NCBI GenBank assembly: GCA_035041965.1
Contig: JAPYMA010002771.1
Coordinates: 1 to 64,000, forward strand
From: Anisakis pegreffii
Taxonomy: Eukaryota; Nematoda; Chromadorea; Rhabditida; Anisakidae
Direction of reading: 5' to 3'
Length of the DNA stretch: 64,000 nucleotides
Of the stretch, positions 12,440-23,295 are shown piece by piece. The stretch's first letter is position 1; every line of letters starts with the position of its first letter. Made by a program: the position numbers and the translations under genes. The notes beneath the pieces were generated by a model. The model did not search any database. It had not been told where the DNA came from and was given only the letters and a program-made list of their open reading frames with translations.

Positions 12440-15400
12440 TCAATTTCCCTTTACGAGCGCAATTAGTCCGTCTTTGTAGGCTCCGGAGCAGTCACCTTTG
12501 ATCATTGACTCCAAAGACTTTTTGTAGATTTGTTGAAATTGCTGACGAATATCACCAAGATCAATCTCGGAACGAGTCACAACGATGCGTATCAAATCCG
12601 TATCACGAGTTCCCAAACCCTGCAATACAAATTCCCCATGATTGGTCCTGCGAAATGTTTCCTCATGAGAACAACCATTTCTGTTCGTACGCATTTCAAC
12701 AGCCTGCTAACTGAGTTGCTTACCACTCTATCTCTATAGATTACTGGTTCTCATGCTTTCACCCATTTTATAACCTCTGGCATGCAATACTTTATAACCT
12801 CTGGGTGTGTCATAAATTGTCATTTTTCTCCTCTGATAACATACGTGATTATCTGTCACCCTAGAACTTGACGAACCTATCATAATACTTGTAAGAAATG
12901 AAATCAAAAAGGGCATTCGAAGATCAAGAAGGTTTCTATCAACAGTTCGTTGATGTTATCAAGCGAATTGTTGGAACAAACATTCAAGAAATACTGCTGA
13001 AGATCAACGAAAAAACAATCAACAATAATCCATCAACAAAAATCTTTCCTAAAATTCCTACTTCCCAATGAGAACCACTATTGCAGACGGATATACTTAT
13101 TTTCCGTTTATGTTATAAAAAGAGATTTCACCCAAAATACATACCACCATACTGTTGTAGAGCAATTTCGCGAAATAAGCCGGTCTATTCTGAACGCAAG
13201 CAACAACGGCCAAGAGACCATCCTTGATATCACCGCTAAATTCGGCTTCAATCGCTCGTTCAATACCATGTTTTGCAATCTGAAAACAAATTCGACTTCG
13301 GTGCAAAAAATAATGTCGTTTCTCATGCTATACTTCGGGATGGCCTGAACAGTTAAACTGAGCAAAGCTGGAAGATGTATTCTGCTCAGAACAACGTTCA
13401 TAACAAACAATAAAACGCTATTCAATTATTCCATTGTTTGCTCAGATTTTTGCAGGTTAAAGATCAAATATATGTCCTGTTGAGACGCAGTTCATTCTGT
13501 TACAAACATTGAAAACTTCATCACCATAGTATGTGACATAACATTATCTCCAAATACAGAAATAAGTTCAACTCATGGTTAAAAATGCATCAGAGCATTC
13601 ATTGTCCATGAGATGAATGGAAAAACCTTTTGATATTCTTGAAAAACGAGTCGAAGTTGAGCATAGTTTTGGGCGGCAATTATGGCGTTGAAACAGGATT
13701 CATCGGTACCCAAACGTCGTTCTCCGGCATTATAAAGAGCTCTCGCATCCTGCAAGAGAAGAAGTAGGAGCATTCATATGATGAGTGAGGTAATATCCTC
13801 GAAATCAAAACGGTCATTCAATGAGTATTTTTTCTCGTTGTCACGACATTTGCAAGTGAGAATTCTCAACAGCAGAAAATCTCAAATTTATGAAAAACTT
13901 TTGACGTCAGTTCGAAAATGAAAACCAAATCTATAGATGATGAACTAGACGTTACACACGATTGAATGAGAAGAGTGACAGAATCAGCAAAAAAGTAAAC
14001 ATGAACTCTCACGTGGTTTGCTCGAACAGGATCGACATTCATGCTCTCATCACGACCAGCGGCACACATCGATATTAATAAACGCTTGAAGTAGCCGCTC
14101 GTTTCACCAATCAAATCTTTCTCCAATTCGTTGCGATACATTTGTCGATAAACGTTCTTTAGCTCAGCTATTTGCGCATTCGTTCGAGAGCACATGATTT
14201 CGATGAGAACCGATTCCTTTGTACCGAGACCCTGCAATGGTTCGCTTCATCATTCAACTTCAATCTCATGCTGAAGAGCAATCGAAATTCAAACTTGCAT
14301 TGAACATTGAGATGGTTCAGTACTACCAATGTGGCTGTGTTAAACAATTAAGCAGTTGATTCCAACTAAACAAAACACCGTAAGATTTGTCTCAGTGAAA
14401 ATAAAGTGTTCGATAATTTTGCGGGAGGACGACCAACATAGCCGGAATAGTCTTGTGTTGAAGACTGGTTGTGAGCATTATTAAAGACTGATCCTAGATA
14501 GAAGAGAAAGCGTAGATTACCTCCATTGCTTTGTAAAGTTGTTGGGCATCATACCGAGCTGGAGGCTCCATCAACGCTATAATCAGATCTTCGAAATCGC
14601 CAGTTAACTCACTTTTTAAATCTTTTATCAAATCTTTGCCGTACATAGCTTTGAATGCGGTCGCAATCTGCTGACGCTGAAATCAATGAAAGAAGTTATA
14701 AAATCATTACATGAAAAGAAGCAGGTTCATCGACCACATACCAGATATGAGATTAGGGATGCTTAAGAACATTCACGCCACTCATAGGAAGGCAAATTAT
14801 GAGTTTAGTATCCAACGAAGAAGTGTTGACTATGTATCACGATGAGAGGCCTTAGCTTTGAAATGAGGATATGATTCAGACTTAATCGATAACATCTTAG
14901 CATGAGTATGTAACCTGTGCATTTGATCTGGCACACAAAACGGTGATAATCTTCGTCTTATCGCATCCCAAACCCTTCATGGCCTTTCGTAACGTTTCAG
15001 CGTCTGCATTCGCATTGAATGCGGGAAATGGTCGAATTGTCGCGTTCCCTTGCATCACTCCTCAACATAATTTCTTTACACAGTTTCGACGGTCAATTAT
15101 GAATTCATCGCACATATATGTCCTCATCGTTTCAGTTATCCACAAAACACTTCATGAGACATGACTGCACATCTACATATCACTCACTCCCAACCATTAC
15201 AATCAATCCTCAAACTATCCCAAATGAAGAATTCAAGCTCTCAATGATTTCCCATTCATTCTTTTCAGCTAACTTCGACGCCTGATCAGCTTACGACTGA
15301 ATCACACCGAATTGCGGTTAGCTGATCGTATGATCTAAAATAAACACCATCAAATTCATAGATCTAAAACTACTCCAATCGAATCTGAATACTCACACCT

Positions 15401-17588
15401 GCAATAATAGTAAACAATTACGTTCACAAGCCGACCGCATACTGCATGCACATTGCACGACATTATTTATGAATACGGAAATGAGAGTATGATAAATATG
15501 ATATACAATGCAAATGTCATGTGCAACGCATTCAGAGGGCGTACTCGTCTGTCAACACTGGATTGCCAATGTTAAAGGAATCAATCGCGCGATCTTCATT
15601 CCACCGACAAAGGCTAATTGATAAAATGCGCACTCAATGAGTTATTATTGTGAGAAAATTGAATGGCAGAAGTGAAATCGCACTTTTAAATGAAAGATCG
15701 TGTTGAATCTGACGGAAATGGACTAACGTTCGGAAAGAGTTGGGATACGTTTAAAAAAGAATGTTTACTAGTCAAATGCGAGCTGCATTCTTCCAACGCG
15801 CCTTTCTTAGCTGCGGCGAGAATTTGGTAACTGTTTTATGTCACTCTCGTTTGTAATTATTTAGCATGTTTCCGAACACAATATTTTCGATCAATCTCAG
15901 TTTGGAACAATTCTCCGAATGCTCGCTTTCAGGAAAGGGACTGAGCGTGAGTTGAGTACACGAATGAGTTGTTTTTCATGAAAGGAAAAGAAATATGATT
16001 CATACCTGCATTATTTGAATTATATGCAGCATCTGGAGGGGCATTCGGATTGTAGTGCGGTGGTCCAGCATTCGGATAGCCAGCTGGAGCAAATCCTTGA
16101 CCGAATCCTGGATGATATCCACCAGCACCCGTATTTTGACCTGGATGGGAAGGCTGATTATTTGGTAATGCGCTGGGATATGGGAATTGAGGCTGGTGAG
16201 TGGGATAAGGTGGTTGAGAATTTTGACTGGAATATGGTTGGGATGATTTGTCAGAATATGGTGGCCGATTTGGTATATTGAAACCTATTTGCGGAGCACT
16301 TTGTCCACCGGGATGATCGTTTTGCGGTGGGTAGCCACTTTGTCCCGAGTAACCAGTTTGGTTGGGATAACCGCCGCCTTGACCGGGATAACCGCCGGCT
16401 TGGCTGGGATATCCGCCGCCTTGACCGGGATATCCGCCGGCTTGACCGGGATATCCGCCGCCTTGACCGGGATATCCGCTGCCTTGACCAGGATGACCGC
16501 CGGCTTGGCCGGGATATCCGCCGGCTTGACCGGGATACCCGCCGCCTTGACCGGGATAACCGCCAGCTTGACCAGGATATCCGCCGGCTTGACCGGGATA
16601 TCCGCCGGCTTGGCCGGGATATCCGCCGCCTTGACCGGGATAACCGCCGCTCTGACCGGGATAACCGCTGGCTTGACCGGGATAGCCAGACTGTCCACCA
16701 TGCTGGCCTGAATAACCACCTTGTTGAGGGTTATATCCACCTCCTGGATTGTTCATTGGTGATGGATAATAGCCACCACCTTGCGACTGTTGACCGTAAC
16801 CGTCGCCTGAAACTAACGTTTATAACTGAGGAATTCATACAAGAATATTTAGGAATTTGCGGTTGAAGGCACAAGTAGATGTAAGTCAAAAACAGTTATA
16901 ATTCATCGAAATTTTCGTCATACTCCAGTACAAATACGGCTTCCATCGCATCCGTTCGAAATCAATAAACTAGTGCTGGGAGTGGGTGACGTATCATATG
17001 CTCCCGTTATGTTTTGGACATCGAAAACCGCATTTTTTCGATACTTTTTTCGACGCATTCGCCCTTACTGGAAGCGAGTATTTCTATTCGACCGTTTAGC
17101 AAGACGAACAGTCATCAATTTAGCATTCATAAACTTGATACTCAAAAGTTTCCAGAATAGTCACTAGCATTTCGAACCATCATGCTCTCAACACTGGAAT
17201 GTGATAAGCTTGGAGAGGGGAAGGCACCCATTTCACTTATTATTTCATGTCTGAGAACAATACAATGGCTCTTTGGAATACGCCACACTCAACACACATC
17301 CACTATGCATTATAAATTCGCTCGCAAAATTACTTCTTCATAATGAACGCATTATACATCGATCAAGTGAATGAAGAGCAATTTTTCGTTCCATCAAAAA
17401 GGACTTGGAAAAATTTATCGAAAGATCGTTCTGAAAGTGCACCATTCATACTGTTGTTAGCGTGAATCACACGGCGCATTTAGCTCTTGGCTTCGGACAG
17501 AAGTGAGAATCGTGAATCTTAAATGAACAAAAAATTTACCGCTGTTTGAGGCGCTCGGTTGATTGCTTTCTCGCTGACTCTGACCCAT
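12440..17588 (-). CDS. annexin with GYPGQ-repeat N-terminus, 8 exons
   Basis: A calcium-dependent phospholipid-binding protein, acting on the cytosolic face of membranes. Exons (minus strand): 17588-17540, 16806-16006, about 15057-14915, 14676-14521, 14231-14013, 13749-13627, 13279-13145, 12619-12440; about 600 aa, all junctions in phase. Exon 2 encodes a 267-aa Gly/Tyr/Pro/Gln-rich region. Exons 3-8 encode four annexin repeats: KGLGCDKT (repeat 1), EGLGTKES (repeat 2), [10 protein letters not shown] (repeat 3) and [13 protein letters not shown] (repeat 4), each with its downstream acidic residue context such as LTGDFEDLI and [10 protein letters not shown]. The layout resembles annexin A7/A11. 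The exon 3 acceptor is uncertain (TTGAG or GGAG); both options stay in frame. An in-frame ATG at 15055 could start a short isoform lacking the repeat tail. The start at 17588 was chosen because a strong TTTTCAG lies 12 nt upstream. Confidence 0.93.
16353..16690 (-). repeat. coding 21-bp minisatellite (GGYPGQ-x heptads)
   Basis: About 16 tandem 21-bp units inside annexin exon 2, each encoding GGYPGQA or a close variant ([21 protein letters not shown]). Because 21 is a multiple of three, other frames on both strands also stay open, which explains several overlapping ORFs here. Copy number is likely variable between individuals. Confidence 0.95.
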
Positions 17589-17600
17589 ACTACCAATACC
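17589..17600 (-). promoter_or_regulatory. candidate trans-splice acceptor of the annexin
   Basis: An ATTTTCAG acceptor on the minus strand lies 12 nt before the chosen start codon. The 12 nt are in frame and open, so an upstream cis-spliced coding exon cannot be excluded, but none was recognised. Confidence 0.45.
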
Positions 17601-17716
17601 CTGAAAATTTAAGATTTTCCAAACTGAGAACGGAAATAATCTGCTTAAAATGACCATCTCTGAATGATCATCGCTACTGACTCGCTATGTAGAATAAATA
17701 TTCACTCCGGCTAATC

Positions 17717-18470
17717 CAGTGGTTCTCATGCTCGGGTGCTTCATTACTCCGTCTACGGTCGGGCAGGCCCTAATTACCCTCCACCCCGTTCTCCTGCGAG
17801 AACCTACTATTTCCATATATAACGTCTCATTCATAGATACATGAAATACTTTTCAATGTGCAATCCCAAAACACACTGACCACATGTTACACATTCGTCA
17901 CAGGCCAGGCGATATCTATGGCACGATTGAGCAACTACATTGCTCAGTTACTATTGAGCAGTTACTAATTGTAAGCAAAAATTCCATTATGTGCACTAAT
18001 TAGGAAACTCAAAAAAACTTTTCAGTGCAACCGAGTAATCGTAATCGATCACTTCAAAAAACTCGCTCGTCTCGCATCAAACCAGAGACCTTTTCTGCCG
18101 TACCGAACAAATTCCATTATGTGCAGTAATTGGGCAGTAAATGTGCTCATAAGAGACCAAGTCAGCCAATGTATTAAAAACTTACGAATAAGTTGTAACT
18201 ACTTCAAACTAGTAAGTTTTAGGGACGAAAAAAGTCGAAGACGGGGAAAGTCGGAGATGAAATATTGCAATCAAGGATCCCGAAAATACGGTTGGCTCAA
18301 AAACGGCGGGACAGGGTCCCCGAAAATGCCCGACCCCCTCAACACACTGCTACAAGCTGATTTTTGTTCAGGCCTAGGCGAGCTGAAAATTCTCAGAAGA
18401 AAAGAGTAAAAAAGAGTGTTGTCAATCGCGAGATGCGATTAGATACCCGAATGAAACAATCGCCACAACA
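17717..18470 (+). mobile_element. hAT-like element copy, right end not found
   Basis: Begins CAGTGGTTCTCATGCTCGG, a start shared with the copy at 37458. A second block, 18356-18470 (TTTTGTTCAGGCCTAG through GATACCC), matches 37795-37885, showing the two are one family. A further partial match to 18356-18410 occurs near 18605-18640, so the copy is rearranged. No inverted right end or target duplication was seen. Confidence 0.55.
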
Positions 18471-19347
18471 ACGGTATTTCATTATAACAAAATAACTTCA
18501 CCAGATATTAGATTCTTTCAATCAATCCCCATTGCTCATGAAAGGCGATGTCAGCCAATACATTAAACAGCTTACGAAATACCTGTGACTACTTTAAACT
18601 AACTTTTGTTCAGGCCTAGACGAGCTCATGAAAATAGGAGAAAAAACAGTATTGCCATGATAAAAACAAGTGAAAAAACACCATCACAATGGGTTCGACC
18701 ATAAAATATCAGCTGTACGAAATATCAATTTGCCAACCCTCTCCGTCAACCCCTGACATCCCAGGATTACTCCCAAGGGAGTAATTTCCCCTCCCATGAC
18801 AGCCCCCAGGATAACTGAAACAGACAATCTCAACCATTTATGTTCATATGATCTTTTTGATGCTGGCAAAGTAATCCAGTAGGAAGTGTACCTCTTGAAC
18901 AGAAAATCAACAACAGTTCTTTGTTAGAGTCAAATGAGAATATTGATGGACATGCTGAGTTTTCATTGAACATATTTTCACAGAAACGAATGAACAACGT
19001 TGAACACAACTTACTTTTGTCACCTCGCTAAGAATCGTAGAAAAAAGCTGCGATTTAGAAGGCATCCTTTACCCTTCCTCGATAATGGTATCTCGTGATG
19101 ATCACAACGAATAAACCGATAGACTGATTAGAAAGAAAGGATATGATGAGTAGCTTATATATTGTTTATGAATTGTGCGATGTTTTCGAATTGATACAGG
19201 TAGAAGTGACTTGATTATGAATCATCAAAAAATGGCGCAATGAATCATAAGGAACGTTCGTTTAATCGATTGATCTGAAAGAGCGTGGAATTGCGATAAC
19301 TGAAAGTCGATGGGAGGAACGAGATGATTTGAAAGGAACAGCTGAAG

Positions 19348-19420
19348 GATAGATAGATAGATAGATAGTTTTATTGATGTGAAGCAGGCAGACGACACCG
19401 AATGGAGGTGGAGAGCGCTG
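19348..19420 (-). mobile_element. LINE-like 3' tail ending in (TATC)n
   Basis: On the minus strand GTGTCGTCTGCCTGCTTCAC is followed by ATCAATAAAACTATC and then TATC repeats (19348-19368 on the plus strand). A polyadenylation-like AATAAA followed by a short microsatellite is typical of non-LTR retrotransposon 3' ends. No coding part was recognised. Confidence 0.35.
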
Positions 19421-20499
19421 TTGGCATGTGTTTATTTTGTGTTTATGTTTGTGTAGTTTGCGTTGAGGAGATGTTATCAGCTGGTTTTTGAACATGTGCA
19501 TGGCGAGAGTATTGTCTAGAGCGAAATACCCCTACGTCCGACAACCAAACCGCGCATTCTCACTTCGTCAGGCACTCAATCCACAACGAATATTTTCATC
19601 GTCTTTCAACGCCGATTTCCTGTTCTCGAAATGCTACGTGCATGTAATCGATTGCGTACAATACAAATCAATCAGCAAACAGAAATGAGTATGTATAGTT
19701 CGATGTTGGTTAATACTCATTATAACCACTCAACTGCATCACACAAACACGTTCGTTTGTAGTCATCTGCAAGGTCACTTTACGCAAATATTCGATGTAC
19801 GAAACACAAAAATGCATCATGAGTAAATTGTACAGTCACATCAACCACCTACTGCATTCATCATCTCACTGCAACTTGTGATGAATTTTGAAGAAAGTTG
19901 AATGTGATGGTTGCATTGTTGACTTGATGTTATCTCATTAACGGAACACCAGTTAAAAGTAATCTTCGACATTTCTCTTCTAAGAAAGAATGAGGAGAAA
20001 TCACCTCCTTAAAGCAAGCAAGCACTTGGAATTGAGAACTAACAGATTTATTTCCATGGTCGCGGAATTTTGAAAATCGATAGCCACGGATAAGGTAACT
20101 CTTGAGCGTCGATCGGCTTCGTTAGGTGACCACAGAGACAGTGACAAACATTCGACAAAAGCGAAAAGCACTCGTTGATCGGTAGCCATCGATCAAAATT
20201 CGTAGGCTACTGAGTTTCGGTGGCAACATCCAACTCTACAGCAAATAAGACGTCGTTTGCGATACGAATACCTGTCACTGCAACTTCTGATGCTATTACT
20301 GTTGTTCATTGCAGGCGAATTAACTGTAATTCGGACCGTGCTCAGAACTTTCGATGACATGAATCAGTTCTTTGAAAATCTGCGTCTAAATTGCTTCCCT
20401 ATCGACGACCATGTGAAAATACTGTCGAACGATTGATCGACTAATCCTTACTTCTCAATGATTTCGTAATATTCCCTCACTAGTTGATGAAAAGCGATG

Positions 20500-20602
20500 G
20501 GCGATGAAAAGCGCGTTATCGCTAGCTAGCGAAATAGCGAAAAGCTTATTTCGGTACGTAGTGAAACGAAACGTAGCCATAGCGTGCTACTGCCCACCTC
20601 TG
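20500..20602. mobile_element. solo terminal region of a hAT-like element
   Basis: The right edge, read on the minus strand, is CAGAGGTGGGCAGTAGCACG, a common style of hAT terminal repeat. The interior has GCGTTATCGCTAGC-type motifs reminiscent of the GATAGC repeat at 566-733. A left mate and target duplication are not evident. Confidence 0.35.
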
Positions 20603-20802
20603 CTTATAAGATGTGCCTTTCAGAAAGCCCATCAACATAAAAACGTCGACAACTCAATCTATCAATTGACTGACTAATTATATGACCCACCCTCGTGATG
20701 AGCACTTTGTGTTCATTGCTGAGCGGTGTTAATTTCTATTCATTCATCCAAATCCAGGTGATTGTTGAAACATACTAAAACTTACCTTTCTCTCGTATAG
20801 AG

Positions 20803-21916
20803 TAGTGTTCGTTGAGGAATGGGGTCCCCATCGGTGACCCCAACGGGAACGCGGCGAGCGTTCCCCCGCGCAATTTGTTCCCCGACTTTTTCTCGGAGAG
20901 GACGGGGAACGTGAACCTTCGCAAATATCGCGAACAATCAACTGAAAATAACGAAATACCTCGGCAACACTTTCAGTATTGTCTTGTTATTTGTTCTGAA
21001 ATGTGAATATAAGGTGTTTGGCTCAAATTCTGTTTGATTAGAGCGATCTGTTGTTTGAATTCTTGAAGTAGCTGAATTTAGAATGCCTAATATGGTAGGT
21101 TTGGTTCAACTGTCATTTAAAAAAGAATCAAATATTGCTGAGGGGAAATAGACGATGGCAAATTTTTAAAGGATATAATTATAGAGATCGAAAAATTTGT
21201 TAAAAACAATGGTTTCTCAAGTTTCCAACCTGTTATTTATTTGAAAATTCATGATTTTGCACTCATATCAACAGAGTTACTAACCAACTGATTTTGAATT
21301 ATTCCGATATCAGAAGTTTGAATTCATAATCCAAAAAATCATTGCAATTACTAAATTCGTTTACTCATCAAGCAGTTCAGAAATTCTCACTACGTTCTAT
21401 ACTGATGACGTTTTCGATAATTATTGTTGAGGTATTGGATTATTGGGAGCGTGAGTTATTGTGAAAGTGATACGATATTGGAGATAATAAGATAGGATAA
21501 AACTGATAAGATAAAGGTGTGAATAAAATAAAACTAACTTATTGTGAGGTTTTTGAATGGTAGCAACAAGTTATTTAAAGCTGTAGTCGTGAGCGCATTA
21601 TCACTGTTAAATGATTTCATTTCACTCCCAAAGGTGCACATCTGGAGGGAAATTTCTATTTGAAAAGCTGAAACGGAATTTTCAAAAAAACCACTCAAAA
21701 AGAAGAAAAATTTTCAAAAAATTGAAATTCTCTTAAAAAGTTGAGCTGAAATGCCCCTCGTCCTCTCCGTCGAGGAACACGGGAAGCGGTCATTCTCTGA
21801 CGGGGTCCCCACTCGCGCAATTTGCTCCCCGACTTTTTTATGGAGAACGCCCCCGTCCAGTTTTCTACCCGCCGGGACCCCCATCCGTCCGAAAAACTGC
21901 TTCCTGACGAACAATA
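20803..21916. mobile_element. complete 1,114-bp non-autonomous hAT-type element
   Basis: The left end TAGTGTTCGTTGAGGAA is mirrored by a right end whose complement is TATTGTTCGTCAGGAA. Both sides are flanked by the identical octamer GTATAGAG (20795-20802 and 21917-21924), the 8-bp duplication expected of hAT insertion. Sub-terminal regions on both sides are GC-rich with GGGGTCCCC-type motifs and a CGCGCAATTTG motif, while the interior is AT-rich. No transposase reading frame is present, so it depends on enzymes from elsewhere. Confidence 0.88.
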
Positions 21917-23252
21917 GTATAGAGACAAGTTTTCTGATAGGATCTACTGCGAATTTCTTTGTGAATTCTAAGAAAGTGCACTGAGCAAGTGCATTCAATC
22001 AACTCGCTTATTAATCGATCGATTCTGAAGTGTTTAGTCACCTTCGGCGCGATATCGCGATATCTTTAAGTAGTTTTTTATATGAAGACATTGCATCGAA
22101 ACTTGATTCTAGTTCGATTACTCCCTGCAACATGTTACTTCTCTTTCGAACAATTCTACAATATAAATGAATTAGTAAACTGATTTTATACTGCAAAATG
22201 ATGAGAACAATATAAATGTACCAAGTACGCATTGTTGAACGAATGAATTTGTGTATGTATTATAATTGACCATTTACACATCACTAATGAATTCTTTCAT
22301 TCATTGGATAGTTTCGAGGAGCTAAAAAACTGAAACTAAAGCTGTGAAAGTCGTCCATGATGCAATTCCAATTGATTTTCTGCAAAATAGTACTGAATGA
22401 AAGTCAAATTAGGAGCTTTCAATGCCAACCTGATCAAATGAAGAAAAATAGCAGTAAATTCACGACAATAAACTTTCGTTTGCGAGGTCTCGTCGCCTAC
22501 TAGAGTTAATGAAGTCGAATTGAATTTGTGATATGTTCAGAGACTCGATTGTTTGAAGCATGCAAGTTCTGAGTGATATTTGTGCTTGTGAAAAGTTATA
22601 AGTTTAATACAATTTATTGTTAAAATCCAGTTTCACACAATATTTTGGTCATTATTCAGGCGCAGCTTAGTCTGCAAAATCAGTTTGATTGATGTTCGAA
22701 TACGTATTACTACATCCACGAAGAGAAATTGAGAATTTGCGCTCTGAACACGATTAGGATGCCAAAGAGTATGTGAAGTTGATATTCTCTGTCTAATTCA
22801 TTCACGAAATACTGATTAAAAAACATTCTAATTGTAAGCTCATTACTGATCATTAGCATCATCTCACTGCCAACCTCTCCGGCAATTCAGTTATTTGATT
22901 CAGCTGCTTGAATTGAATGACAACTTATACGGTTCTGAAACCAGCGATCTCACATTTGACATACTGCGAAGTAATGTTAATAAATGATTGAAGGTTACGT
23001 TAAGGGAAAGACAAAAATTGTACTTTCTGAAATCGCTGAAAACATTAAAATGTTTTTATGTTTCAAGCTAAAATTCCATTGGAAATGTATTCGTAAGAGA
23101 GTAGAGTAGGAACAAGAACGAAGTTTATGCTGGTGTTGTAGACGTAATCGATGGGTTGGTGTAATAAAATCATTAAAAATTTATTGACCATTAAATTTTC
23201 CCATTGCATTCACACAGTTATCTTCCCATGCTACCGTATTGTCTATAGTGAA

Positions 23253-23295
23253 ACACCTCACATCAGCCATGTTTTACTGTGCTGGTGTGAGGTGT
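23253..23295. repeat. 15-bp stem inverted repeat (hairpin)
   Basis: Arms 23253-23267 and 23281-23295 pair at 14 of 15 positions around a 13-nt spacer. It is short for a microRNA precursor. It may be a terminator-like fold or a fragment of a palindromic repeat. Confidence 0.7.

Noticed and set aside
16327..16866. Long plus-strand ORF of Asp/Arg repeats across the annexin repeat
   Set aside because: It is the antisense frame of the 21-bp coding minisatellite and stays open only because the unit length is a multiple of three.
18684..18869. Short minus-strand ORF beside the 17.7-kb transposon copy
   Set aside because: Lies in rearranged transposon-derived sequence and resembles nothing known.
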